From NCBI GenBank assembly GCA_900175165.2, contig FWWN02000179.1:33992-97991 (forward strand): DNA of 64,000 nucleotides, given 5' to 3'. This stretch comes from Rhizomucor pusillus. Lineage: Eukaryota; Mucoromycota; Mucoromycetes; Mucorales; Lichtheimiaceae. Position numbers and translations under genes: made by a program. Within the stretch, counting starts at the first letter, position 1. The number at the start of each line of letters is the position of its first letter. The notes under the pieces were generated by a model that had not been told where the DNA came from, did no database searches, and saw nothing but the letters and a program-made list of their open reading frames with translations. Shown here in pieces: positions 10,164 through 20,925 of the stretch.

Positions 10164-10844
10164 TTACTGAGCCACAGCGAATGCTGCCATGGCCACGAGA
10201 GCGGCTGCGACACCTCCGGCAGAGAATTGGCTTGTAGCTGCATTGGAAGGCTCTTGGGAAGCCTGGATGGCAGAACCGGAAGCGCTTGCGGACGATGGGA
10301 GTCGGGAACCGGAGCTACTTGGAAGACCAGAAGAAGCGAGGCTGGAACTGGCGGCGCTGGGAACTGCCGATGTAGAAGCCGACGAAGCAGCCGACGAAAC
10401 TGCCGTGCTGCTGACAACAGGGGAGGCCGAGGATGCTGCAGAGGAGGATAAAGTGGGAAGACTGCTGCTACCACTGGCAGCAACGGAAGACGACTCGTTA
10501 CCACTGGTGGTCGCAGAGGGTGTAGCAGCGGATCTGGTTTCCGAGGCACTGCTTCCAGCAGATTCGCTCACACCAGGCCAGCCTTGTACACACTGGGCGT
10601 AGCACTGCTCATCACCGTTGCAGTTAGTAATGCAGCCGTTTGTGGATGTGACTATGCGAGGCAGAAAGGTAGACAGAAGGTGAATATATATCGTCCGCTT
10701 GATAGTATCATTCGAAAGACAATGCTTACCACATTCGCTGATACATTGGGTGTCCGAAGGATCACAGTTGCAGGATGATTGCTGGGCAACAATGCCGGAA
10801 GCAGCAAAACCAAGGGTAGCCAAGGCGATGTATGAGAGTTTCAT
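10164..10844 (-). CDS. Secreted Cys-rich, Ser/Ala-rich protein, probably GPI-anchored
   Basis: No named family recognised. Two exons (10730..10844, 10164..10651; 78-base intron) give 200 residues. There is a clear signal peptide (about residues 1-20, MKLSYIALATLGFAASGIVA). A compact Cys-rich head follows (about 22-65) with repeated spacing: CNCDPSDTQC, SECG, NGCITNCNGDEQCYAQC, then GWPG. A Ser/Ala/Thr-rich stalk (about 70-170) would be heavily O-glycosylated. The C terminus (SQFSAGGVAAALVAMAAFAVAQ) is hydrophobic after a small-residue site, as in GPI attachment signals. The likely place is the plasma membrane or cell wall. The gene stands alone in a gene-poor stretch. Confidence 0.8.
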   Translation of the reverse strand: MKLSYIALATLGFAASGIVAQQSSCNCDPSDTQCISECGKHCLSNDTIKRTIYIHLLSTFLPRIVTSTNGCITNCNGDEQCYAQCVQGWPGVSESAGSSASETRSAATPSATTSGNESSSVAASGSSSLPTLSSSAASSASPVVSSTAVSSAASSASTSAVPSAASSSLASSGLPSSSGSRLPSSASASGSAIQASQEPSNAATSQFSAGGVAAALVAMAAFAVAQ

Positions 10845-13800
10845 GGTTACTAGGAGGGATAACGAGTGAGATGAAGATAGAGAAGAAAACAGGATTTTGA
10901 ATTGAAACTGAGGCCATCGACCTTTTATATTGCTTCAATGATTGTTGCACTGAAAGCGCTAGTTAGCAATCAACGTCATGGGTAACCGTGGATTCGTTGT
11001 TCTTTCTTTCACCGTGACACGTCTGCATGTGTAGCTCTGCAAAAAAAAAAGGAATCCGACCGTTCTAGCCTGTTTCGAATAGACCGCGAGTTAACGAGGT
11101 CGTACAAGTTTCCACTGCATAGAATTTTGATCTCGCTGCTTTTCTTTCTTTTTCCTACTATTTTTAGAATGGTGCTGGTCGTCGTTCCCAGTCGTTGTCG
11201 TCGCAGAATATGAAAGTCAATGTACGGACAGGTACATCTGTCATTGATATATAATCAATTGCGAAACTAAATTATGAAATAGAAGAACAAGGGATTGCCT
11301 TTCGACCGAGCAGCCGATCAACCGACCGGCCGGTTTGTACCCATTATTTCTCTCCTCTCTCTCCCCCCCAAAGTACCGAGTTCATCCCTCCCCCTTCTAT
11401 ACGAAGCATGATTTCCTGGTCTTCTGTGGTTCATGCCCTGATAGAATATTTGTCTTGCTTCTATCCGAAAGCAGAAATCTGTTTACATCGTATGCTTGAA
11501 CACAGCGCGGAGGTATATGGTCGAGATATTTTTGACAATGACAAGCTCTGGTGGCCCCCAATTGTAGGGTTAGCAATTGATTATGTGATTACTATGTTTA
11601 GCGTTTCACAGTGTTTTGCGATGTGACGCAAGTTAATGACGTTGCATTGCAGACAGCCTCACCCAGAATTGTTTGTGCACGGCATGATTGCGAGATAGCA
11701 AGGGTCTAATACCAACTATATTCCGGATATACTTTTTCTTTTTCATACGACGATGCCTTATACGAATGCATCGATAGTGATGCGTACATTTACCTATATG
11801 TGTTTTTTCTCTAACGACGCTCGATCATGGGATTTGAATTGATGTCGATCTTTCGTTGTTGAGATGCCCACGATTGGCTAAAACTGTGATTCGTATGCGC
11901 TTGACCAAAACATCCATGTAACAACACTTTCTCTTCTAATTGTACACCGGTAACATCAGATGCTTTTGCATTATTATACTCACCCGCCCAGGGTCACAAA
12001 CTACATGCGTGTGGATCCACATGTAAACAAGACAATTTCAAAAAGACTCATCAGCAACTTCATTGCCGCCATCGTGATATAGTCATATCCTGGTAAGTTG
12101 TTTTTAGAACCTACTGTATCACGCAGAAGTTTATTTCAATCAGGATTTAACAAAGAAATTGATCGAGAGAAATAGACATTCGTGTACAGATCTAACCGTT
12201 GCTTTGCAATTACTTAAGGATACATGGGAGCATTTTAAGCTTCTATGCTTACTATGGCTTACTCAGCGTTATGCAATGTCCACAGGGTGAACATTACGAG
12301 CGTACTTGTCAACATATAAGGTTGTTCACTGCTGCTATACATGAAGAATACGCTCTTCGCCCTTTCATACCAGCACATTTCAAGGAGACATGCAGTGCCG
12401 TATTGAGAATGAATGGTCAAAACTTGCCGCTGGCAAAGTCCCTTGATTCCAGCAGGCCAGCAGGGAAGCAGGCAGTATTCCAGAACAATGGATGACTTTG
12501 TACTCTATTTTTAGTCTCCTTGTAGAGATAATGCTGCGATGAAGAAGATTCGGAGAATGCATGTAGATTGAAGAACACAATATGAACAATTTTCATGGTT
12601 TTGCCCGGCAGCTGAGAAGTTTGTAGAATATTCTTAACCTTTCCAACATGGATTTGACATGGCCTTAAATATGCCACGACACGTTTCACAGGCCCCTGGA
12701 GAGTCATATATAGGACTGGTGCAGGCTGTTCCAGACGACTTTGGTTCTTCTTTGACTTTCCAAACCATACTCCCATCGTTCGTCTTGGATTTTGCCACGC
12801 GCTGGAGGAAATCATGGCACTCGTTTTATCTTACAATACTTTTGAGTCTAATTAGATAGCTGCTATTATTTTAGCTGCACCGTTTATGGACCCTGAAAAA
12901 AAAGAACGCCATTCATGCAAGCGGTTAAGTCCCCGAATCCAGGGCAACTGAAAACAGTTTTGCAAGGAGTGGATCAAAGATAATCATCGATGGTACATAC
13001 CGAGCTTCCAAGGCGATTTAAGCATCATTCGCGCTGCTGTATGCATCTGAAATACAAATTAGTGTATTTGCTACATGGGTGTGAAATCATGCAATGAACA
13101 TAAAGACAGCACATTGCTTCCCTTTCGCTGCAGCTAATCGAAATTTGCTGCAGTGTTTGTAGATCTGCTCCTCCTCTGCCATGCAGCATTCTTGCCTTTC
13201 CTCTTTATATTCCTACCTCTATTTTTGTTTGCATCTTTTTTAAATCAGACTTAATTTTAGTTCCTCCCGTAACCTGACGATGAACCACCCCCTTCCGATG
13301 CCCGCTTCGTTCGAGGACAATGCAACGTTCTAGGCAATTGGAAGTTCATATGTCAAGATCCTGCATTTTGTGAAATGAGAGGAGTACTCCTCCATGCATT
13401 GGATCCTACATAGAGGAGTCCATCTTGCACACCAGATAACCCCATAGCATCAAGAAGAATAAAAATACAAGTATGAAGTCATTAAAATAAGGGGACATCA
13501 AGTATGACTGCAAACGGCGATCTAATCTTTGATGCTAAGCATAGCAGATCATATACGTTTCAAGCCGTTAGCATCTAGTCAAAAGTAGATGCGTTCAGCG
13601 TCAAGATGGTACAAAGTGGTCAATCGCATAAAAGAAAACTAAGCGGTTGGCACCGATCTACATAGTTGCAATGTACAGTTAACTGTCAACACGCTTTTCA
13701 CCATACTCATATATGAAAAAGGCAGTAAAAGAATTTTTTTAAAAAAGGGGGGAAGGCATATTGGCAGATGCGCGCGAGCAAAAGTGCAAAATTGGGTGGG

Positions 13801-14329
13801 AAACTAGGTTGCTCACAATAACAATAACGGAAATTTGCTCTTCCCTTTTGTCATGTAGGGATGAGTGTTCGGATCCGTTCCCAAAAAGACAAGACCCACT
13901 CTGCGTGGGTGTAAGGGTAAAGCAGCAGCGCAGTACATACGGGGTACAAGGTTTGCATGGTTCCAAGTTAATTGCTATGTAAAACGGAGTGGAAATAAAC
14001 ACTTGAAGTTTTGTACGATAGCTTAGTCAGTTTAAAAGATATTCTCATAAGCAACATTGTATCCAGTCTTCATTTTTTAGGAGAAACTAGTGATAAACTT
14101 CAGTAGCTTATATAGAAGTTAAGGAAAGCAGATTTCTAGAAGATCTGTTGTTCTTTTTTGGTTGGCAAAAATCCAGCTTTATGGCTGGCAGCGAAGCAAC
14201 AATGAAATAGGAGGGAGAGCGATCGGCTAAATGCACAGTGTATATAAATACCAGTGTGCCTGTCCCCTTCCCTGGATCAATGATACAGCACTGCACCCTT
14301 CAATAGAGACGTTGCAGTAGAGATAGACG
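10845..14329. other. Long gene-poor region
   Basis: About 3.5 kb without a supportable gene. It contains a poly-A run near 11041, pyrimidine tracts near 11349..11395, and several frames of 60-130 codons (11408..11626 +, 12199..12495 +, 12417..12815 -) that lack domains, introns placed by phase, or a convincing start context. No terminal repeats or transposase motifs were seen. A TATATAAATA element at about 14239..14248 lies about 85 bases upstream of the next gene. Confidence 0.45.
14239..14248 (+). promoter_or_regulatory. TATA-like element before the two-finger factor gene
   Basis: TATATAAATA about 85 bases upstream of the ATG at 14330. Position and sequence fit a TATA box; function is inferred. 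Confidence 0.4.
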
Positions 14330-15223
14330 ATGGAGATTACAGCTCTGCTCAATTATACAAGTGGCCTGGATGCTACTGCTTCTCGACCTTCGGAACAGGA
14401 GGCCGCCCACATAGAAGACACTGAACTGTGGGTCCGCGACGATGAATTGATGGATCTATGGAGAGCCACTCTGGCCAACTGCGACGTAGAATCGATCTCG
14501 GTCAGCTCGCGCAACACCCTGACGGACTGTATCCTGAAGCCTGTTGGAGCATACCAGCACCACAACCGCTACCTGACAGAAACATCATCGCACATGAAGA
14601 TCATTGGGCGCCACATGAATGGTTCTTTTCGCTGCCACATTGGTATGGGTAAGGCGTCTCGACCGATCACTTCTGAAGAACTGCAGCGTGAGATGCGACT
14701 GCTCGTTGTATTTTTCAGACCGGTGAAAGCGATGAAGATTGCGCAGTATGTCTCGCCGCACTTTATCTGCTTTCCAACCTGGTTGTTGCACCTCTTTCGA
14801 TATTCTCAGCATGAATCAACGCCAGGTCGCACTGACATTCGATTTCTTGAGAACGAAGCACTTGCTAAGGAAGACCACATTTATCGCATCAACCATGTCA
14901 TCAACTCTCTGTTTCGGTTCAACTTGAGAACATTGACTCGCGATCAGCTGTTCGGAACCATCGAGCTTGCCAATTTCTTGTTCGACACTGCTCAGCTAAA
15001 GTATAAACACTTGCCCCCTCCAGCGCTTTTATCGCAAAAGGCTATACTGTACGAAAGCCTGCTTGCACTCTTGCACACACAGAGACCTTCCAAGAGTAAA
15101 CCTATCTGCAGCAACTGCCACGCAAAACCGGCATCTCGACGCAAGCTCTGTGTGGCCTGCTACAGATATGTTTTGAAGCACGGCGATCCGCGTCCTTTGC
15201 GACTTATCATCACCAGCAGACAT

Positions 15224-15254
<31 letters not shown>

Positions 15255-15760
15255 CGCATTCCTCGCATAGTACTCGATTTGACAAGCAGGATATGCAGCC
15301 AGAACAACAGAAACAACGACAACGAAAACAATGCGCCAACTGCGGCGTGCAGCAAACTCACCAGTGGTATCGCAACCTGTGCGGCGACGGCCATTGGTGC
15401 GAAACCTGCAAGAGCTACTACCTTCGACACATGCGTGTACGCCCTCGAGAACTCTTTCTCAAAGCAGCCAAGCGCAAAGTTGACGTGCAAGCCCTCGTCG
15501 ATTGGTCCTTGACTGCCTATCCAAGACCGGTGCAGCAGCAGCAGGATGATGGTTGTTACTTTAGCAGCACTGCTTCCACAAGCACCGTAGTGGATGACAT
15601 CAATGCTTCGTCTCCTCGCAGCGAAAGCTCGTTTTCACCTCGCACTCCTCCCGCAACAGGAAGCAGCACTCCCTTGAAAAAATTGCTGTCGTTCACGAAC
15701 CAGCCGGAAATCGCTCCATCTCCAAGTTTATACTATAGAAGTTTCCACGATTACTTTTAA
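14330..15760 (+). CDS. Intronless GATA-like two-zinc-finger protein, putative transcription regulator
   Basis: 476 residues from a single uninterrupted frame. Residues 1-250 are a predicted globular region I do not recognise (aromatic and His-rich, for example RHMNGSFRCHIGMGKASRP). From about residue 260 there is a short finger C-x2-C-x10-C-x2-C (CSNCHAKPASRRKLCVAC) followed by a basic RYVLKHGDPRPLRL. A glutamine tract (about residues 298-309) separates it from a second finger at about 335, C-x2-C-x18-C-x2-C, with the Trp after Thr-His-Gln and a YYLRHMRVRP tail. The second finger resembles GATA fingers; the first is too short for GATA. The C-terminal 80 residues are Ser/Thr/Pro-rich. A DNA-binding role is inferred. 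The absence of introns is unusual among its neighbours. Confidence 0.7.
15223..15254 (+). repeat. CAG repeat coding for polyglutamine
   Basis: An in-frame CAA/CAG run between the two zinc fingers of the GATA-like gene. Confidence 0.85.
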
Positions 15761-16947
15761 AAACTTAGAGTTGTCAGAGTAAGTATACACCCCACTGTTG
15801 CCTTCCTTCTTTTGCATCCTCATTGTCATTATCTACTGTGACCTTTTCTACATTGCCTTTTCTTTTCTTCTGTTTTTCCTTTTATTATACTTGCCGATCG
15901 TTGTTGCACGGCTGACGTTCCCTGTGTATGCCCAAATCCTTGTCATCGCCATTCAACGCCTATCCCTACTACTCCTACTACTAGATCGCTAGACTACGTA
16001 CTTTCCTCCTATCTATCATCATTCGCTGTCCTAGACTGAAATCCTAATAAAGCCGTCCCTTAACATTTTTTTAAGAACAATGTATGTACGTCTATGCTTT
16101 GTTGCTAAAATCCAAGAACAAGGATTCGATGCAAACCTTAATACCACGCTAACAAGTATCCTGCATTGGCATAAAGCTCGGCCACGTGCGAAGGCACAAA
16201 AGACAAATAGCCCAATACACAGGCTATCTATGTACTGCACCGTTGCACTAGAGCTTATAACCATGTTCTAAATGAATTCGCTTAGTATTAGGGATTGTGT
16301 CAAGATGCCATATACATGCATATCTTTGTAGTAGTACAAATAAGTCAGCAAGCGAGTCGTTACATACGGCTTGGGAGCTAGCTACAGATGCCAAAGCCCC
16401 TGCCCTCTGCTGTTGCCGTCGCACTCAACAACATGCCAAAACGGACACTATCCCGTATCTCCGGAAAAAGAACCTTATCTCAGACAGGGAGTGCGGATAG
16501 GAATGCAGCAGTAGCCTGTGCATATACATTTTGATTTAGTGCGTGGTCCTCCTCCCTCGATGCACCCCTGTATACATGAAATCCAGCAACGCGGTAGCCA
16601 TTCATCTCGTATTAATAGTGATTAAAGTTTCTAAATAGAAAAGAAGCATGCAAGCACATTTGAAATGTAGTTATTGAGGAGTTTATTGTACATTGCAAAT
16701 ATATCATCCGATCACTTTTTTCTTCCTTTTGAAATCAAGGAGAATGTCACGGCTGAAGATGAAGGAAAAGGAGCAAAGGTAAAGAGGATGGTACATAAAT
16801 AACGCAGCGGCAGCAGTAGACAGTCAATATAAATGAACAAGATGTAGTAGATTCGTGTATGTATGCATGTGTGTGAGAAAAGTGAGGGGAAGAAACAACA
16901 AGAGAGTGTGAAAAAGGGAGGAGGGATAACGTGGGAAAATGTCCAGT
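15761..16947. other. Convergent intergenic region
   Basis: 3' flanks of the GATA-like gene (+) and the bZIP gene (-). A T-rich stretch follows 15800 and an AATAAA-like signal (CTAATAAAG) lies near 16043. No gene recognised. A longer minus-strand frame (16712..17506) is the second bZIP exon running on past its splice site. Confidence 0.45.
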
Positions 16948-18902
16948 TCAGAAAGGCAACATGTCTGGTGAAGTAAGTCGAGGCATAGACCCAATGGCTC
17001 CAATGACAACATCTAATAGTTTGTGTAAATACCGGCTCTTGTGGAAACATGGAAAAAAATATGCAGCAGCACTTACCAAGCGGCGTATCCTCCGAAAAGT
17101 CCACGAACCCTTCCTCACTTTCATCGTCGTTGGCATCCTCTTGGTTTTCTGGTATTCCTTCAATCTTCATATCATCTGCGGACGGTTCAGGCTCCACGCT
17201 GGCGAGGATCGGTACCGGGAAGTGATCAGCGTACTTTTCTCTCTCAAAATACATCCGTTTCCGAACGAGCATCTGTTCCTGGAGTTTTTGGCCGAGGTAG
17301 ACAACAATCTCGACAACGTTGTCGAGTCGATTAGGCGGTTTGTGGTTGGGAATTAGAAACCAGTATTTCCTGAGGAATGCCGGCGGGACGAACCAGTCGT
17401 CTTGGTTACCGGGCGATCCTCCAAGGAACATTGACGTATTAATCAAAAAATTAAACAGCTCGTTCGCGTCATAAAAGTCCTGGAATATGATCATCAAGTC
17501 TCGCATAACCGCGCCAGGTACAACATCGATGCGGATATCATGTGGTATTTTGCGTTGCAGCTCGGCTGTGCGAGGTTATTTCGTGAGATTATGTCAAGAG
17601 TTGCTTGGCAACCAGCCAAAACTTACTGGGTGTGAAAAATGCGCGTGTCCGCTTGTCAAGCTTCCGCTCCGATCGCATAAGCTCCACATACTGCAACGGC
17701 GACATTGGTGGATACACCTTCCTTTCCTCCTGCGCTGGAGACATCGTCGTGTCGGCAGTGTACACTGGAGACGGTGTATCCGACATTGCCTGGCTTTGCG
17801 GGGACATGGAGTTGGCAGGTGCATGGAGACCCGAGGATGCATTGTTGCTAAAGCTGTTGTTAAACATTGGCTCGTCCTTGATATATGTAACTTGCTGGTG
17901 CTGGTACTGGGCCTGTTGTTGTTGTTGTTGTTGTTGTTGCTGCTGCTGTTGCTGTCGCTGGAAAATGCCTTGGTTGTTGCTGTAATTTTCCAGCGACGTT
18001 CTCCATTCTGGCGGAATCAACGCTGTGAGTTCTGGTGGTGTCTGGTCGATGGTAAAGTTGGGTCGTGTTAACTGATCAATGAATCCAGACATGAGTTCCG
18101 TATGCAAAAGCTGCTGGAAGAATGCGGGATCGATTGGGTGTGAGCTGCTGAACGCTTGGATCTGGGGTCCAAGTACAGACATGGCCTGCGTGAGGTCGAG
18201 AGGCGGCAAAGGTTGCGGTGGTGGTAAATCGTTCAAGTCAAAAGCGCCAGGCATTGACGTTCCTCCACTGGCAATACTTGGAGACATGAGTATTGACTCA
18301 ATCATGCTTTGCGAATAAGCTCCGTTTGTGTTGTTTGTAGATGTTGTTGAAGATGAAATGGATGGTGGCATCGATACAGGCTGCATCTGTGGTGATAAGT
18401 CGCTAGGCAAGTTCTCGTGATCCAGACTGACAACGTGCCGATCCTTATCCAAGAAAACGGCCAATGGTTGCGGAATATCTTTGCAATTTGACTCCATGTG
18501 TTTCTCTCCGCCAAGATCATCCTTGTCGCCCATATCAGCATAGTTTGGCACATCCACCCTCGCAGCGTGACACGCTAATTTTAGTGATAATACAAGGCCG
18601 CGAAGATAGTTGTTTTCGTACTGAAGTTGCTCGTTTTTGCGCCGCAGATTGCGCATTTCTCGCAGCGCTCGATCTCGAATATACAGGCATTTCTTGACGG
18701 TCGCTTCAGCTTCTCTCATTTCTCGTCGCTTCCTTTCACGAAAGGCCCTCTGTGCAGCTCTGTTCTGTGCCTTTCGCTGCGCTGGCGAGGGCGGATTGGG
18801 CTTCCTGCCGGGTTTTTTCCTCGGTCGTATAGGCCGGCCGTTTTCGTCAAGGTTGCCAAGTTCGACCTCGGGGTCGAAATGCTCAAAAGCGATATCTGTC
18901 AT
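16948..18902 (-). CDS. bZIP transcription factor with C-terminal DUF3425-type domain
   Basis: Three exons (17627..18902, 17077..17565, 16948..17012) give 609 residues. An acidic N terminus leads into a Lys/Arg/Pro-rich stretch and the bZIP: basic region with the N-x7-R signature (QNRAAQRAFRERKRREMRE, about residues 46-65), then a zipper through REMRNLRRKNEQLQYENNYL. The middle is a long Ser/Pro/Gln-rich activation-type region with a polyglutamine tract. The C-terminal part (RDLMIIFQDFYDANELFNFL to RKYWFLIPNHK) matches the DUF3425 module found after many fungal bZIPs. It should bind DNA as a dimer in the nucleus; target genes are unknown. The final 21 residues come from a small third exon; without that splice the frame runs into sequence of no coding character. 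Confidence 0.88.
17906..17955 (-). repeat. CAA/CAG repeat coding for polyglutamine in the bZIP gene
   Basis: A run of GTT/GCT triplets on the + strand, read on the minus strand as about 15 consecutive Gln codons after GIFQR. Confidence 0.9.
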
Positions 18903-20925
18903 GAAACCAGTTTAAGAAGAGAATGAAAGATAAAAAGAAGAAGAAAGGATCTGTGGGAGAGGATGGGAAGACAGCTCCATCGAAGGCGCCAAAAAGAAGC
19001 GGAGAATATAAAGTTAATGACCTTTTGCGACAGATACCTGGGCCAACAAGAAAAAAATACATGTATGAGAAACCCGGCCTAACGCCGACCGAAACGGGCA
19101 TAGACTCCTCTTGCAAACTGCGATCTCTCTTTAAGCTGGCCCACGGTCCTTTTGTTTGAGTTTTACAGATCGCTACTGTCACCCCATCTAGCATATGCAG
19201 CAAGTGACCTGCATGGCAACAGTAGCAATGCATAATACCTAGAGATCGTTGCTATCCTTGCCCTTGTCGCATACAAGACTTATATCAATGTTAGGCACCA
19301 TCAATTACGGTCTTTGCAGAATTCAATCCCTTGACGCTCCCCGTTCCCTTAGTGGTGTGAGCGCGCGGCGGGTCGCACCGCCGAGTGGGGCACGTGGAGA
19401 CTGCCATTCTCCCCTTTTCCCCATAAACTTTTCGCTTGCGGTCAAGTTGTAAAATTTCACGTGCTTTCGCTCATTGTGCTCATTCTCTCTTTTCTGGGAA
19501 CAAATGGTTGTGCATTGTCGCCGTTGTCGAAACTGTTTCAATATGTTATGTTTCCTATACAGGTACACGCACAAAAAAAAAGAAGCTAGGTTGGATCTAT
19601 TACTCCACTTTCTCTGACACGAGTGTGCATACGTGGCTATTGATCAAATGAGCACTTTTTCTTTTTACAGAAAAGAAAATGATGCTTCTGGAAGCCACGT
19701 TTCCCAGCAGCGATTCTCCATACCAACTGATCTGTTTTTACGCTAAAGAGGCAATACAGTGTTTTTTAAAAAAATACCTGTCGCATTTTAAAAATAGATG
19801 CCGCCGCCCGCTTAGGAATCAAATGTCGCTTGTCCGTTTTGAAGAATGATTGTGGGGGACAAGATCCGTATGTAGTAAAAACTGGAAAGGCATTGCTTCA
19901 GTTTTTCTCAGCAGAATCTTGTGATGATGGTTCTCTCGACATAGTGTATATATCACATGTTCCTATCGATAAATTTTAGAGCACTCATTCTTATGAAATG
20001 CAATGAGACTTTAATTCAACATCAGTGTACAGTGCATATAAGGGTATGATGTGATCTACTTTAAAAACGTGCGAAAAAAAAAACTCAATGAGAAAACACA
20101 TTTGTAAGTCATGAAAAAGCAGCATTTTTGACAGTTTGAATTTGCACGCAAGGCGCTCAGGTATGGGTGTGTGCGCAGCTTGAATTTTACGAGCAAAGCG
20201 CTGCAAGTGAGTGTGGGTGTGTGCGCGCACACAACGCATTGCTGCCTGTTGCTTTGCAACAAGATCACCATGACACTTACCTGTGCTCATTATTGCTGAG
20301 ATCCGAACAACAAGAGAATATTTCTTGACGACAATAAACTGAAAAATCATGTGCGCAATTACGACCAGGATTTTACTGTCAGCTACGTTGACGTAAATGC
20401 TAAGTCTCATTCAGAGTTGCTGTTGCGGACGTGGGACTCTCTAGAGTTAGCAAGATCAACTAGTGATACAGCTGCTAATTAGAGAGGAAGAGAAATGAAG
20501 AAAGGTTGGGATAGCGTAGAATGGCGTGAAATTGATTCTATTATTTACTGGTCAAGATGCGAAGGATATATAATCTTCTAGTAAGTGTCAATGCTGCGAT
20601 GGAAGCTTGCTATTAATGCCAATTACATCTCTTCATGCTGACTGCTTCGGGTAGGTAATGCTGCACGCTGGATTATGGAACATATCTGGGTATCGGTGTA
20701 ACAGCTGCTCTTCCAACCAAATGCGCTCAAATATTGGTGCTGATGGGTGTCGAACATAAAAGAACTATTGAACGTAGAGAACGGTAGAGTGGGTTGCCGA
20801 GTTTGTGTCTTCCAATGCAACAGTGCCAATGGCATGCGTTCACACATAAAGAGGGAGCATAATGAAGGTAAAGAATTAAAGTGGAAGAGACCCAGATGAA
20901 AAGATTCCACTCAAGACGAGAAAGA
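18903..20925. other. Gene-poor region upstream of the bZIP gene
   Basis: About 2 kb, AT-rich, with short pyrimidine and purine runs and a GTGTGCGC-rich alternating stretch at about 20167..20232. No domain-bearing ORF is visible. The first few hundred bases probably hold the bZIP promoter. Confidence 0.45.

Noticed and set aside
10160..10602. Overlapping frames on both strands opposite the Ser-rich protein
   Set aside because: Low-complexity sequence gives open frames in several phases; only the minus frame starting at 10844 has a signal peptide and spliced Cys head.
12199..12815. Overlapping frames of 98 and 132 codons on both strands
   Set aside because: No domain, no intron structure and AT-rich composition like the surrounding spacer.
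15029..15490. Minus-strand frame with poly-Leu, resembling membrane helices
   Set aside because: The poly-Leu is the antisense of the CAG repeat in the two-finger gene.
16712..17076. Extension of the bZIP protein past 17077 without splicing
   Set aside because: The translation becomes Phe/Cys/His-rich without coding character; a GTAAGT donor at 17076 and acceptor near 17013 give a short proper last exon.
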